The notes beneath the pieces are model-generated. The model had not been told where the DNA came from, made no database searches, and worked only from the letters and a program-made list of their open reading frames with translations. Positions 27,012 to 36,060 of a stretch of 64,000 nt of DNA are shown piece by piece. This stretch comes from Lacipirellula parvula. Its GTDB lineage: Bacteria > Planctomycetota > Planctomycetia > Pirellulales > Lacipirellulaceae. Each line of letters opens with the position of its first letter. Position 1 is the first letter of the stretch. The translations under genes were made by a program, and so were the position numbers. The DNA lies in NCBI RefSeq assembly GCF_009177095.1, contig NZ_AP021861.1, positions 1,612,001 through 1,676,000 on the forward strand. Reading direction: 5' to 3'.

Positions 27012-27542
27012 CTAGCGTGCTCGGAGCCGGTCCCACATCAGTAGCGCGCAGATCGTCTTCGCATCTTCAATCTCGCCGCTCTCGACCATCGCGATCGCCT
27101 CGCTCCACGGAACTACTAGATTGTCGATGTTCTCCCCCGCCTCGCGGGCGTGCTCGCCGGCGGTGAGGCCCTCGGCGACGAACGAATGCATCTGCTCCCG
27201 CAGGATGCCGGGCGACATGTAGAACGCCGGCATCTCCCGCCAACGCTCGGCCGTGTAGCCGGTCTCTTCCTTCAACTCGCGGACGGCCATCTGCAGCGGC
27301 GTTGCCGGCGGCTCCATCGTGCCGGCGGGAAGTTCGACCAGCGTCTTGCCGACGGCCACTCGTTCATTACGAATGAGACAGACATGATCGTCGTCGACCA
27401 TCGGCAAAATGACGACGGCGCCAGGGTGAATGATCACTTGCCGAGGGCGGTTGCCTCCCTGCCGCGTCGCCTGCATCACCTCAATCACGTCGAACCGAGA
27501 GGTTGATAGCAAGAGACGACCATCTGCGGACGACGAATCCAT
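27012..27542 (-). CDS. Nudix hydrolase, ADP-ribose pyrophosphatase-like
   Basis: 176 residues. The Nudix box reads GTMEPPATPLQMAVRELKEETGY. It keeps the metal-binding REL-x-EE-x-G core, but the first Glu of the consensus (G-x5-E) is Ala. VELPAGTMEP before the box is typical of ADP-ribose/nucleotide-sugar pyrophosphatases, as is the Pro-rich PAFYMSPGILREQMHSFVAE after it. Such enzymes hydrolyse nucleoside diphosphates linked to another group, clearing ADP-ribose or similar compounds in the cytoplasm. It is transcribed divergently from the M50-like gene. Confidence 0.92.
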   Translation of the reverse strand: MDSSSADGRLLLSTSRFDVIEVMQATRQGGNRPRQVIIHPGAVVILPMVDDDHVCLIRNERVAVGKTLVELPAGTMEPPATPLQMAVRELKEETGYTAERWREMPAFYMSPGILREQMHSFVAEGLTAGEHAREAGENIDNLVVPWSEAIAMVESGEIEDAKTICALLMWDRLRAR

Positions 27543-27746
27543 TTGGCTGACTCACGAAACCAGGCAGTTTGGGTAATGACGCCGACGCCCCGCCGGCTCG
27601 CTCTCACGGGCTCCCGCAGGGGCCTTTCCCTCGGCAAAACCCGAACATTGTTTGCCACTCTGAGGGGCGACTGATAGGATAGCGAAATCGGGCCGCCGCT
27701 GTCGAACCGCTCGGATTTCGACGCGCCGGAGGAGGCGAGAGGCAAG

Positions 27747-28835
27747 ATGAATCGCAGCGCCGCAGGTAGTTGGAGCTTCAGCTTAGGCCGTTGGCGCGGC
27801 GTCGAAGTTCGTTTGCACGTCCACTTCCCGATCCTCGTATTGCTGACGCTCTGGCTCGCCAGTTTGCCGACCGTTGGTCGCGTCGGCGACAACGAAGTCT
27901 TCACCATTCCGAACGCCAGCCTGGGCCTGGTGATTCTGTTGGCGAGCGTCCTGCTGCACGAAGGGATGCGGGCGCTCGCCGCGCGCCGCGTCGGCGGGCG
28001 GACGAACCTGATCGTCATCGGCCCGACCGGGGGTTGGTCACAGCCTCACTTGCCGTCCGATCCGCCGGCCCACCTCGTCACGGCGATGGCAGGTCCGCTG
28101 ACTTACTTGGTGATCATCATCTCCGCGGCATGCGGCTTGGCGATCGCCGGCGAAGACAATTTGCTCCATATCTTCTCGCCATTTGCACCGCGATTCACCC
28201 ATCAAGATTCGCTCGGCATGATGGCCCTGCAGATCACGGTTTGGGTGAATACCTGGCTGCTGCTGGTGAACTTGCTACCCGTGCAGCCGTTCGACGGCGC
28301 CGAGGTGCTGCGGAGCATCCTCTGGCCGCTGGTCGGCCGAGCATCGGCGTCGGCTTCATCGGCTCACATCGCGTATGGCGCCGCTCTCGTCTCGGCGGTG
28401 TTGGCGATCACGTTCCAAGATCAGCAGCTAAACGAATTCGTTCCGCAGTGGCTGCCGCTGGCGCTCCTTTCCGTGCTGCTCCTCTACGGCGGCAACCGTG
28501 CCGCTCGCCAACGGCAGTACGATGTAGGTCTCGACATCGACCAGTGGGAGTCGGACGACGAGCAGTGGCTCAATGCCGAATGGATCGACGACGATCGCAC
28601 CGCCGTCTTGGTCGAGCATCTGCAGCAGAAGCAACAGGAAGTCCTCGACCGTAAGCGGCGGGAACGCGAAGATCGCGAGGATGCGCGGGTCGATGATATT
28701 CTCGCCCGGATGCATGAGGTTGGATTCGACCAACTGAGCGAAGAAGAGCAGGCGGTGCTCAAGCGGGCGAGCCGTCGCTACCGGCAACGGCAGCAGCGCG
28801 TGGAAGACGTTCCCGGGCGTCCTGGCGCAATCTAA
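27747..28835 (+). CDS. M50 family-like membrane protein with a broken zinc motif
   Basis: 362 residues. It has several membrane spans and the layout of site-2 protease relatives: LLHEGMRALAARR in the second span (residues 69-81) and NLLPVQPFDGAEVL in a later span (about 174-187), which is the family's N-x2-P-x4-DG motif. The zinc-binding HExxH, however, is HEGMR, so one of the two His ligands is Arg and proteolysis is doubtful. The cytoplasmic tail (from about 255) is charged and coiled-coil-like. It ends with a module RVDDILARMHEVGFDQLSEE, which resembles the DUF6576 tail found on rhomboid-family proteins. The start ATG has a weak GAGG upstream. Confidence 0.85.
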   Translation: MNRSAAGSWSFSLGRWRGVEVRLHVHFPILVLLTLWLASLPTVGRVGDNEVFTIPNASLGLVILLASVLLHEGMRALAARRVGGRTNLIVIGPTGGWSQPHLPSDPPAHLVTAMAGPLTYLVIIISAACGLAIAGEDNLLHIFSPFAPRFTHQDSLGMMALQITVWVNTWLLLVNLLPVQPFDGAEVLRSILWPLVGRASASASSAHIAYGAALVSAVLAITFQDQQLNEFVPQWLPLALLSVLLLYGGNRAARQRQYDVGLDIDQWESDDEQWLNAEWIDDDRTAVLVEHLQQKQQEVLDRKRREREDREDARVDDILARMHEVGFDQLSEEEQAVLKRASRRYRQRQQRVEDVPGRPGAI

Positions 28836-28939
28836 GCCCTCTTCCTGCTCTCCCCAATCTGGGGGATTGCGCGGCGGGCAGTGGTTCCGCCGATGAGGCC
28901 GGCGGCCTCATAACCGATACAGTCGCACCAAACGCGGCT

Positions 28940-30784
28940 ATGCACCTCAGGTTCAGCGGCGACCCACACCGCTGCCAGCAACAGCCTGTCCTATGTTTGC
29001 AGTGCAGCGATCTCGGTGCGCGCTGGAGTTTCCAGGTCGGCGCCGGCTGCTTACAACCACCACGCTACCTGTCACCTCCGTTGAACCTCACGCTCCCAGA
29101 ACTCGAAGCACGCCCAGACGGCGCCGATTCACCGGCCGCGGCGGCGTTGCGCGGTCGTACGGAGCCAGCGCTACCTCGCGCCGCATTGCGAGCGCTTGAG
29201 GCGGCGTTCAATCAGCCGTTCCTGCTGATCGACGTCGAGAGCGGCGAGTTGAACTACGCGGCCCCGCATGGGTTGATCTGCGATTTTTACCAGCGGTTGC
29301 CGCTCATTCAAGAGGTGGTCAACCGCGGCTCGGCGGAGATCGTCGACGAAGAGTCGCCGCTGACGATGATTGCCGTGCCGTTGCGGCAGATGGAACAGGG
29401 GCCGCAGCTCGCCGCCATTGGCTTGATCCTGACCTCGCCCGTCGCCGACGAAGCGGAAATCCTCTCTGCGGCTCGCGTCTTCGGGATCGACTCGCGGCGG
29501 GCGTTCGCCTGGGCTCAGCAGAACGAGGCGTGGAACCCCCGCGTCGCGCTGCAGCTGGCTGAATCGACAATCGATAACATTCATCAACGAACCAAACTCG
29601 CCCACCTAGAGCGCGAGATCAGCGAGGCGGTCGGGCATGCCCGCGATTCCTGCGTGGAGCTCGGCCTGCTCCACCGGTTGGCCCGCGGGCTCGATGTTTC
29701 ACAGGGGCCGGACGATTTGTGGCGGAGCGCCGTGTCGTGGCTCGCGGAAGCCGTGCCGGCGCAGTGCATCGTCGCGGTGGCTCGCTGCAACGGCGAAGGG
29801 GTGCAGATTCCGCTGTTCGGCGAGAACGGCCCGGCCGAACGTTACTTCGGCGAGTATCCGGTGGAACCGCGGGCGCTGAGCGACATGATGGAACGGCTCG
29901 GCGGCGTCGCGCGACGGTCGCTGGTGCTGAACCGTGCTCACACCTCGGCGCCGACTTGGGAATACGCCACAATCCGCGAGCTGGCGAGCGTGCCGATCTT
30001 GCAAGGGACGCGGCTGGCAGGTTGGCTGCTGGCGATCAACCACGCCGGCGTCGATGGCGACGAGTTCTGCGAGTTCGGCACGGCCGAGATTCGGCTGCTC
30101 GAAAGCGTCAGCACGATCCTCGGCGTTCACCGCCACAACACCCACCTGTTCGCGCGGCAGGGCGACCTGTTCGCGGCGTCGGTGCGGGCGCTCACCTCGG
30201 CGATCGATGCGAAGGATCCGTACACGCACGGTCACAGCGAACGCGTTGCCCGCGTGGCGGTCTGCATCGCTCAGGAGCTGGGGCTCGACAAGGAACTGCT
30301 CGATACGATCTACCTCGGCGGGTTGCTGCACGATATCGGCAAGATCGGCATCGATGACAACATCTTGAAGAAGGCGGGCCCGCTGACGCCGGACGAGCAC
30401 GACCACATCAAACGCCACCCGCAGCTGGGGTACGACATCCTCAGCGGCGTGACGCAACTGCAGAAGATCTTGCCGATCGTGCTGCATCACCACGAGTCGT
30501 GGGACGGCAGCGGCTATCCTCACGGACTGACGGGCGAAGCGACGCCGCTGATTGCCCGCATTGCCGCGGTAGCCGATGCGTTCGACGCGATGTCGAGCGA
30601 TCGTCCCTATCGTCGCGGCATGGCCGACGAGCAGCTGGATGAAGTGATCCGCGGCGGCGCAGGCCGGCAGTGGGATCCGAACGTCGTCGATGCGTTCTTT
30701 GCGTGCCGCGATCAGATTCGGCGGGCGGCGCACGATCAGTTGATCGGGGCGGTTCCGCTGGACCCGTTGCGGTGGATAGACTAG
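28940..30784 (+). CDS. HD-GYP domain protein with N-terminal GAF-like region
   Basis: 614 residues as drawn; the first 60 or so have no features and the true start may be later. The middle (about 220-410) looks like a GAF sensor domain. The C-terminal HD-GYP domain (about 415-600) is intact: DPYTHGHSERVARVA, LLHDIGKIGIDD with the HD metal ligands, RHPQLGYDIL, and HHHESWDGSGYPHGL with the GYP motif, then ADAFDAMSSDRPYR. HD-GYP proteins hydrolyse cyclic di-GMP or related dinucleotides, so it probably links a signal to motile/sessile behaviour. It contains no receiver domain. A small hypothetical gene follows 61 bases later. Confidence 0.92.
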   Translation: MHLRFSGDPHRCQQQPVLCLQCSDLGARWSFQVGAGCLQPPRYLSPPLNLTLPELEARPDGADSPAAAALRGRTEPALPRAALRALEAAFNQPFLLIDVESGELNYAAPHGLICDFYQRLPLIQEVVNRGSAEIVDEESPLTMIAVPLRQMEQGPQLAAIGLILTSPVADEAEILSAARVFGIDSRRAFAWAQQNEAWNPRVALQLAESTIDNIHQRTKLAHLEREISEAVGHARDSCVELGLLHRLARGLDVSQGPDDLWRSAVSWLAEAVPAQCIVAVARCNGEGVQIPLFGENGPAERYFGEYPVEPRALSDMMERLGGVARRSLVLNRAHTSAPTWEYATIRELASVPILQGTRLAGWLLAINHAGVDGDEFCEFGTAEIRLLESVSTILGVHRHNTHLFARQGDLFAASVRALTSAIDAKDPYTHGHSERVARVAVCIAQELGLDKELLDTIYLGGLLHDIGKIGIDDNILKKAGPLTPDEHDHIKRHPQLGYDILSGVTQLQKILPIVLHHHESWDGSGYPHGLTGEATPLIARIAAVADAFDAMSSDRPYRRGMADEQLDEVIRGGAGRQWDPNVVDAFFACRDQIRRAAHDQLIGAVPLDPLRWID

Positions 30785-30845
30785 GCGTTCTCCGCGTAGA
30801 GCGGGACGCGAGAGTCATCTAACGCACTTCTAAGCGGGAGCTTCT

Positions 30846-31334
30846 GTGGCACGTGATGCCCGTGATCGAGAGGATCTGTTGCGCGATGCGCGGGGGCTAT
30901 CGCCGCGCGTGGAGCTCGTGGTCGGGCAGGGGAGCGAGGCCTTCACGTTCTTCGCTGGCTTTCGCGGCGAGTCGTTGAGTCTCTACTTTGGCCATGACCG
31001 CGTTTATCACTTCAACGATCGCGGCGAGTTGCGGCGTGCTTATCTGGATGACGTGCTGCTCAAGGCGGAGCAGGGGAGGCTCGTGGCGATGAGTCGTGAG
31101 CGGTCGGCTAGCGAGGTGTCGCTTGTTAGTCGGGAGTTGTCGGTGGTTGAGGCTCGCATGTTGCTACATGAGCTGAAGGATTGGTTGCGGGCGCTTAGTG
31201 AAGCGTTGGCGGCGGGGGCGTATGAACTGGTCGGCGAGGAGCCGCTGGGTAGCGGGGTGATTGAGCGGTTAGTTGGATGGTTGCGCGCGGGGGGCGATGA
31301 AATTCAGATCGCGACATCTCCTCGAGTTAGTTAA
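30846..31334 (+). CDS. Hypothetical protein, possible HD-GYP partner
   Basis: 162 residues from a GTG start with GGGAG 6 bases upstream. No family is recognised. It contains FFAGFRGESLSLYFGHDRVYHFNDRGELRRAYLDD, suggesting a small beta-rich fold, then a basic/hydrophobic helical half with LLHELKDWLRALSEAL. No membrane spans or signal peptide. It follows the HD-GYP gene by 61 bases on the same strand and may be co-transcribed. Codon choice is richer in G/T at third positions than its neighbours. Confidence 0.72.
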   Translation: MARDARDREDLLRDARGLSPRVELVVGQGSEAFTFFAGFRGESLSLYFGHDRVYHFNDRGELRRAYLDDVLLKAEQGRLVAMSRERSASEVSLVSRELSVVEARMLLHELKDWLRALSEALAAGAYELVGEEPLGSGVIERLVGWLRAGGDEIQIATSPRVS

Positions 31335-31358
31335 AGCCCTGAGAATGTTTGTCTTTGT

Positions 31359-31457
31359 GGTCCCCTCCCCTTGAGGGGGAGGGTTAGGGAGGGGTGAAAG
31401 AAGCGGGTACCAGCGTTCCACCCCCTCCCCAGCCCTCCCCTCAAGGGGGAGGGAGCC
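31359..31457. repeat. Palindromic repeat, family A, copy A1
   Basis: About 99 bases. The outer arms are C-rich/G-rich mirror complements (CCCCTCCCCTTGAGGGGGAG at the left, AGCCCTCCCCTCAAGGGGGA at the right) around a core GAAGCGGGTACCAGCG. It starts 25 bases after a + strand stop and ends 28 bases before a - strand stop. Six copies occur in the window. Confidence 0.92.
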
Positions 31458-31484
31458 ACACATTTCATTGTGGGGCTAGACTCG

Positions 31485-34400
31485 CTACTTGCCGTTTTGC
31501 GGGTCGTTCCAGACTTGCTTCTTCGCTTTGAGCAGCCGCTCGGTGTACGACTCGGGTTGAGCGTCGTTCTCTGGTTTGAGCGAAGGCTTCGCTTGCTCTT
31601 TGCGCGGCGTGGCGGCGCCGGCGAGCGGTTCGGCGCCAACGGTGGGGGCAGCGCCAGCAGTGGGGGCCGATTCATCCCACTCGAAACGGGTCGCGGCGCG
31701 GCGTTCGTCGAGTTGGCCGCTGATTTGCGCCTTGCGGCTTTGCAGGCGGGACATCGTCTCGGGAGCTTCGGGGGCCTTGCTCCGCCGCAGCACCTTGTCG
31801 CGCACGGCGGCGAGCGGGACGAGAATCCACGCCGGATCAAACTGCACGCGGCGGATGAAGACGTCGCCCCAGAAGAGGCAGGCGCCGGTCACCACGAGCC
31901 ACGGCCAGATCGGTTGGTTTGACGAGGCTCGCTCTTGGTCGCGACGGAACGGGTTTTGTTCCGGCGTGAACGGCGAGCTTGCCGCGGCGAGGCCATCCTC
32001 GATCAGCACGCCGCTTTTGCCGTTCTTCGGCGCGAGGACGGCGAGCGAGCGGAGGAGCGACAGGTTGGTTTCTTGATCGCGATACTCGGACGAGTAGCCG
32101 ACGTTTACGCCGGTGCGGATCGGGGCCACGCCGCCGCCGGGGTTCACGACGACCAAGTAGCTGCCGGCTTGGGCTGAATCGAACTCGCCGACGTAGCGGC
32201 CGGGCGCCACTTGCTCGACCTGCACGGGGATCGTCGACATGTCGGGAGCGATCGCCGCGGCGGTGATCGACTGCTGATTGGCGAAGTTGTCTTCGGCGTC
32301 GAGGGCGGTGACGACGAGTTCGGTCTTGCCGTCGCGGAGGTTCGCGGCGACGGTGTAGTTGCCGGTGTCACCTGTGGGACGCATCGCCCAGCGGACGATC
32401 TGGGCGAAGAACTTGTCGTAGCCTTCCCAGGTGGTCCACGCGGTGGCCCAGCGGGCGCCGGCGTCGGTGGTGAGCGCGACCGCCTTGCCGGAGCCGTAGG
32501 TCCAAGTGGCGAGCACCGTGGCGTTGTCGGGCGTCGCGGGAAGCGGGCTCCGCAGTTGCACTTCGACGAGCGGGTTTTGCTTGACGCTCGTGAGAACGAA
32601 GCCTTTGATCGGCGGGACGCCGCCGTCGAGGCCGCGGAGGAGTTCGCTGTCGGGCGTGAGAATCTGCGGCGTCACCGGTTGCGGCGGCTCGTAGACGAGC
32701 GGCCGGGCGACGCGGCGAACTTCGCGGAGAAAGATTCGCGGCAAGGCCCGCGGGTTTTGCACGAAGTAAAATTTGCCGCCGCCGCGGTTGGCGATGTTGG
32801 TGAGGAGCGGCACGTTGGCGTCGGCGCCGACGGCGACCGCGGTGACCGAAATCTTCGCTTGCCGCATGCGGCGGACGAGTTCGTCGAACTTTGCGTCGGG
32901 CGTTTGGCCGTCGGTGAGCACGATCATGTGCTTCACGGCGGCATTGGCTTTTTGCAGATCGTTGAAACCCTGCACCATGCCGGGGTACATGTCGGTGCCG
33001 CCGGCGGAGGCGATCGCGTCGATGCGCTTGGCCACGGTGCGATAGTCCCCGACGACGCGGAGGGGAACCGACTTGTACGGGGTGTCGTCGAACGCGGTAA
33101 CGGAAATGTAGTCGCGGCGGCCCATCGTCTTCACGGCGGCGATCGCGGCGGCCTTGCTCATGGCGAGCTTCTCGCCATCCATCGAGCCGGAGCGGTCGAT
33201 CACGATCGCCAGCGCCCCGACCGGCACCACCTCGGCGTTCTTGATTTGGAAGTCGACCGGCATCGCCTCTTCGAGCTCGGTATTGGCCCAGCCGCCGGCG
33301 CCGTAGCTGTCGGGGCCGCCGATCATGATCAGGCCGCAGCCGAGTTCGCGGGTGTTGCGGACGAGCATCTTGATTTGCTCGTCGCTGAAGCTGGTGCCGC
33401 TGTCGGCGTCTTCGATCGAGCTGCGGGAGACGTTGGCGAGGATCACCGCGTCGTACCGCTGCAGTTCGGCCAGCGAGTTGAAGAGGTTGTCGGTCGCGGT
33501 GACTTCGACTTCGAGGTCTTGCGTCCGCAGGCGGTCGACGAGGAAGTCGAACTGCCCCTTGGCGTCGGCGTTCTCGATCAGCAGGACGTTGCCCTTGCCG
33601 CGAATGTGGGTGAACGCCGAGGCGACGTTGTTTTGGGCCATGCCGTCGGCCGCGGGATCGGCAGGGACGAAGCGGGCTTCGTAGGTGTAGAAGTCGGACT
33701 GATCGATTTCTTGCTGGATCGTGAAGACTTGCTTGCCGGGCGGAATCGTCACTTCTTCCTCGGCGACGACCTCCTCACGCTGGCCGGCTTTGCGAATGAC
33801 GACTAAGCGACCGGCGATCGCTTCGTCGGAACCTTCCGGCGCGTCGTTGCGGAGGACGACCCGCATATCGAACGGTTGGCTGCGGCGGATGTTCGCGGGG
33901 AGATCGACCTTTTCGATCGAGATTTCGTTGCGAGGTTCGAGGTAGACGGGAACGACATCGATGCTGACGCCCCCCTCGGCGGCGGCGCGGGCTTCGCGGT
34001 GGGCGTTGCCGAGGTTCTCGTTGCCGTCGGAGAGGAGGACGATCCGCTTGGCGGCGTTGGGGGGGAAGAGGGCTTTGGCTCGCTGGATGGCGGAGGCGAG
34101 GTCGGTGTACTCGGGATTGGGGAGCGACTCGAGCCGGCCGGGGACGCCGCGGTCGGCGGAGATGATGGGGACTTCTACCGCCGCGTCGCGGCCGAATGCG
34201 ATCACGGCGAAACGATCGTCGCGGAGCGTGCTTCGTTCGCCTTCGAGCGAGGCGTCGACGTACTTGAGCATCGCCTGGCGATCGTTCGCGGGGATGCTGA
34301 GCGACTGGTCGAGCAGGTAGACGACCGTGAGCTCGTCGCTTTCGCGACGGTACTGGGCGTCGGCGAGTGCAAGGATGATCGCCAGGGCGACGAGCGAGCG

Positions 34401-34535
34401 AAGCGTTAGGGCGATCCATCGACGCCACGAGCCAAGGCTGGAAAGGCTGCGGTGGCCGAGCCAGAAAAGCACCGGGATCAACGCCAGCAAGGCGAGGTAG
34501 CCAGGGCGGTCGAAGACGATCGAGTGCTGAAACAT
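31485..34535 (-). CDS. Large membrane protein with two VWA-type metal sites and a GATase-like region (BatA-like)
   Basis: 1016 residues from the ATG at 34535. Two N-terminal membrane spans (about 13-27 and 39-59) resemble BatA/aerotolerance proteins. A first MIDAS-type DxSxS follows immediately as DQSLS (76-80). A glutamine-amidotransferase-like beta-alpha region (about 300-400, NVLLIENADAKGQFD) leads to a second VWA domain with VIDRSGSMDGEKL (near 445) and IVLTDGQTPD. Next is a beta-sandwich region with YGSGKAVALTTDAGARW. A third span near the C-terminus (PWLVVTGACLFWGDVFI) precedes a long charged cytoplasmic tail. The two MIDAS sites suggest metal-dependent binding of partner proteins; the partner is unknown. 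No MoxR ATPase is adjacent. Confidence 0.9.
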   Translation of the reverse strand: MFQHSIVFDRPGYLALLALIPVLFWLGHRSLSSLGSWRRWIALTLRSLVALAIILALADAQYRRESDELTVVYLLDQSLSIPANDRQAMLKYVDASLEGERSTLRDDRFAVIAFGRDAAVEVPIISADRGVPGRLESLPNPEYTDLASAIQRAKALFPPNAAKRIVLLSDGNENLGNAHREARAAAEGGVSIDVVPVYLEPRNEISIEKVDLPANIRRSQPFDMRVVLRNDAPEGSDEAIAGRLVVIRKAGQREEVVAEEEVTIPPGKQVFTIQQEIDQSDFYTYEARFVPADPAADGMAQNNVASAFTHIRGKGNVLLIENADAKGQFDFLVDRLRTQDLEVEVTATDNLFNSLAELQRYDAVILANVSRSSIEDADSGTSFSDEQIKMLVRNTRELGCGLIMIGGPDSYGAGGWANTELEEAMPVDFQIKNAEVVPVGALAIVIDRSGSMDGEKLAMSKAAAIAAVKTMGRRDYISVTAFDDTPYKSVPLRVVGDYRTVAKRIDAIASAGGTDMYPGMVQGFNDLQKANAAVKHMIVLTDGQTPDAKFDELVRRMRQAKISVTAVAVGADANVPLLTNIANRGGGKFYFVQNPRALPRIFLREVRRVARPLVYEPPQPVTPQILTPDSELLRGLDGGVPPIKGFVLTSVKQNPLVEVQLRSPLPATPDNATVLATWTYGSGKAVALTTDAGARWATAWTTWEGYDKFFAQIVRWAMRPTGDTGNYTVAANLRDGKTELVVTALDAEDNFANQQSITAAAIAPDMSTIPVQVEQVAPGRYVGEFDSAQAGSYLVVVNPGGGVAPIRTGVNVGYSSEYRDQETNLSLLRSLAVLAPKNGKSGVLIEDGLAAASSPFTPEQNPFRRDQERASSNQPIWPWLVVTGACLFWGDVFIRRVQFDPAWILVPLAAVRDKVLRRSKAPEAPETMSRLQSRKAQISGQLDERRAATRFEWDESAPTAGAAPTVGAEPLAGAATPRKEQAKPSLKPENDAQPESYTERLLKAKKQVWNDPQNGK

Positions 34536-34593
34536 GTTGGAATGATAGAGCGGACGGTGGATTCGGCGAAGCGGCCCGGTTGGTAGGGGCGTG

Positions 34594-34751
34594 TTAATGT
34601 CGTGTCGCGTCTGATGTCGCCTCATGTCGCGAGGTGTATTTTAGGCGACACTAGCTGTTAAGCTGGGTTGTTTTGTGTTGTAACCTGCTGGTGTGAATTG
34701 GTTTGTGGCGGCGGCTTAATGTCGCATCTGTCGTGTCGCTTGATATGTCGC
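34594..34751. promoter_or_regulatory. Cluster of TGTCGC hexamers upstream of the VWA gene
   Basis: TGTCGC occurs at 34603, 34615, 34625, 34720, 34734 and 34746, and its complement at 34645. Two similar blocks starting TTAATGTCG (34594 and 34717) carry most of them. They lie upstream of the VWA gene start and before repeat D1. They may be a multi-site operator or a degenerate tandem repeat. Confidence 0.6.
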
Positions 34752-34845
34752 TTGTGGGAGGCGTCTCCGACGCCGATTCCACTCTCTACTACACACAGCT
34801 CCGGTTGTGCCGCGTTGCTTCGGGGTCGGAGACCCCTCCCACAAA
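34752..34845. repeat. Palindromic repeat, family D, copy D1
   Basis: The left arm TGTGGGAGGCGTCTCCGACG (34753 on) and right arm (34823-34843) are complementary apart from two G/C positions, with about 48 bases between them. A second copy is at 53440. It lies between the divergent VWA and methyltransferase genes; 34846-35065 then shows nothing recognisable apart from a ribosome binding site. Confidence 0.85.
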
Positions 34846-35065
34846 TTTTCCTGGCGCGTCATCTTGAGGGGAGTGAAGTGATCAGCGGACGATTCGAACT
34901 GCTCGAACCGCTCGAACCGCTCGATTCTTCACTGCGTTCAAGATGACGACGCGCTCAATGGAGACTCGCACAGGCCGCGCGGAGCACCGCCTGGGGCATC
35001 TTCGAGCTTAGCGATCTTAGTGGCCGTTTTCATCACAAAAACGGCGAGATTTGGAAGGGGGAGCG

Positions 35066-35833
35066 ATGGCGGGACAGTTGTCGACCGAGCGGTTTTCGAA
35101 TCGGGTGGAGGATTACGTTCGCTACCGGCCGCAGTACCCAGCGGCGGTGCTGGACGTGCTGCGTGAAGAGACCGATTGGCAGCCGACTTGGACGATCGCC
35201 GACATTGGCGCCGGGACGGGGATCTCGGCGGAGATGTTCCTCAAGCATGGGAACGAAGTGATTGCCGTCGAGCCGAACGCTCCGATGCGCGAGGCGGCGG
35301 ATAGGTTGCTCGCGGGGTACCCCAAATTCCGCAGCGTGGCGGGAACGGCGGAGGCGACGACGCTGGCCGACAGTTCAGTCGACGCGGTGACGGCGGCGCA
35401 GGCGTTTCATTGGTTCGATCCGCCGCGAGCGGGCGCGGAGTGCCGGCGGATTCTCCGGCCGGGCGGGTGGGGCGTGCTGTTGTGGAACACGCGGAGAGTC
35501 GACGCGACGCCGTTTGCCCGCGAATACGAGTCGCTGCAGAACAAGTTTGACATCGACCCGCAGCGAGCGCGGCACGAACGCGTCGACCCGGCGCGACTCG
35601 ATCAGTTTTTCGGCGCCGGGAATTGGCGGAAGCGAGCGGTCGACAATGAACAGCGGCTGACGCTCGCCGGGCTGCAGGGGAGGGCGAAGTCTTCGTCGTA
35701 TCTGCCGGCCGACGGCGATCCGAAGCAGCCGGCGATGTTGGCGGAGCTGGAGGCGTTGTTCAATCAACACCAGCGGGAAGGGGTGGTGGTGATTGAGTAT
35801 GACACGGAGGTTTATGTGGGACGGATGCGGTAG
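35066..35833 (+). CDS. Class I SAM-dependent methyltransferase
   Basis: 255 residues from the ATG at 35066, which has GGAAGGGGG upstream. It has the seven-strand methyltransferase fold: IADIGAGTGISAEMFL (motif I), VIAVEPNAPMREAA (motif II), SVDAVTAAQAFHWFDPPRAGAE and RILRPGGWGVLLWN. It resembles the UbiE/YcgJ-type methyltransferases of small molecules; HWFDPP is typical of that group. Substrate unknown. Nothing in the neighbourhood narrows it. The 3' flank is repeat A2. Confidence 0.92.
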   Translation: MAGQLSTERFSNRVEDYVRYRPQYPAAVLDVLREETDWQPTWTIADIGAGTGISAEMFLKHGNEVIAVEPNAPMREAADRLLAGYPKFRSVAGTAEATTLADSSVDAVTAAQAFHWFDPPRAGAECRRILRPGGWGVLLWNTRRVDATPFAREYESLQNKFDIDPQRARHERVDPARLDQFFGAGNWRKRAVDNEQRLTLAGLQGRAKSSSYLPADGDPKQPAMLAELEALFNQHQREGVVVIEYDTEVYVGRMR

Positions 35834-35871
35834 GCGGTTACGAGCGCGCGGTGCAAAAAATTGAATGTTGA

Positions 35872-35970
35872 GGTTCCCTCCCCTTGAGGGGGAGGGTTAG
35901 GGAGGGGTGACGGAAGCGGGTACCAGCGGTCTACCCCCTCCCCAGCCCTCCCCTCAAGGGGGAGGGAGCC
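35872..35970. repeat. Palindromic repeat, family A, copy A2
   Basis: Same layout as A1 with arms of C-rich and G-rich complementarity and a GGGTACCAGCG core. It lies 38 bases after the methyltransferase stop. Confidence 0.92.
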
Positions 35971-36001
35971 AGAGGTTTCATCCAATTGGGGCGTCCAGTC
36001 T

Positions 36002-36060
36002 TACGGCTGCAGACGCATCACGTCGCGAGCGAACCGGAAAGAACGCCAGCGGCGTTCAAG
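36002..36060 (-). pseudogene. Remnant of a DUF4214-protein 3' end
   Basis: On the - strand these bases end with RDVMRLQP and a stop codon, the same C-terminus as the intact gene at 36315. Over 32 bases (36002-36033 against 36316-36347) only three differ. Upstream of that the match fades. It looks like the tail of a decayed paralogue or a duplicated gene end next to repeat block F. Confidence 0.6.

Noticed and set aside
31359-31457. Insertion sequence
   Set aside because: The element is only about 100 bases and carries no transposase; no target duplication could be identified with certainty.
32211-33806. + strand frame opposite the VWA gene
   Set aside because: Antisense shadow; Gly/Asp/Arg-rich composition from GC bias.
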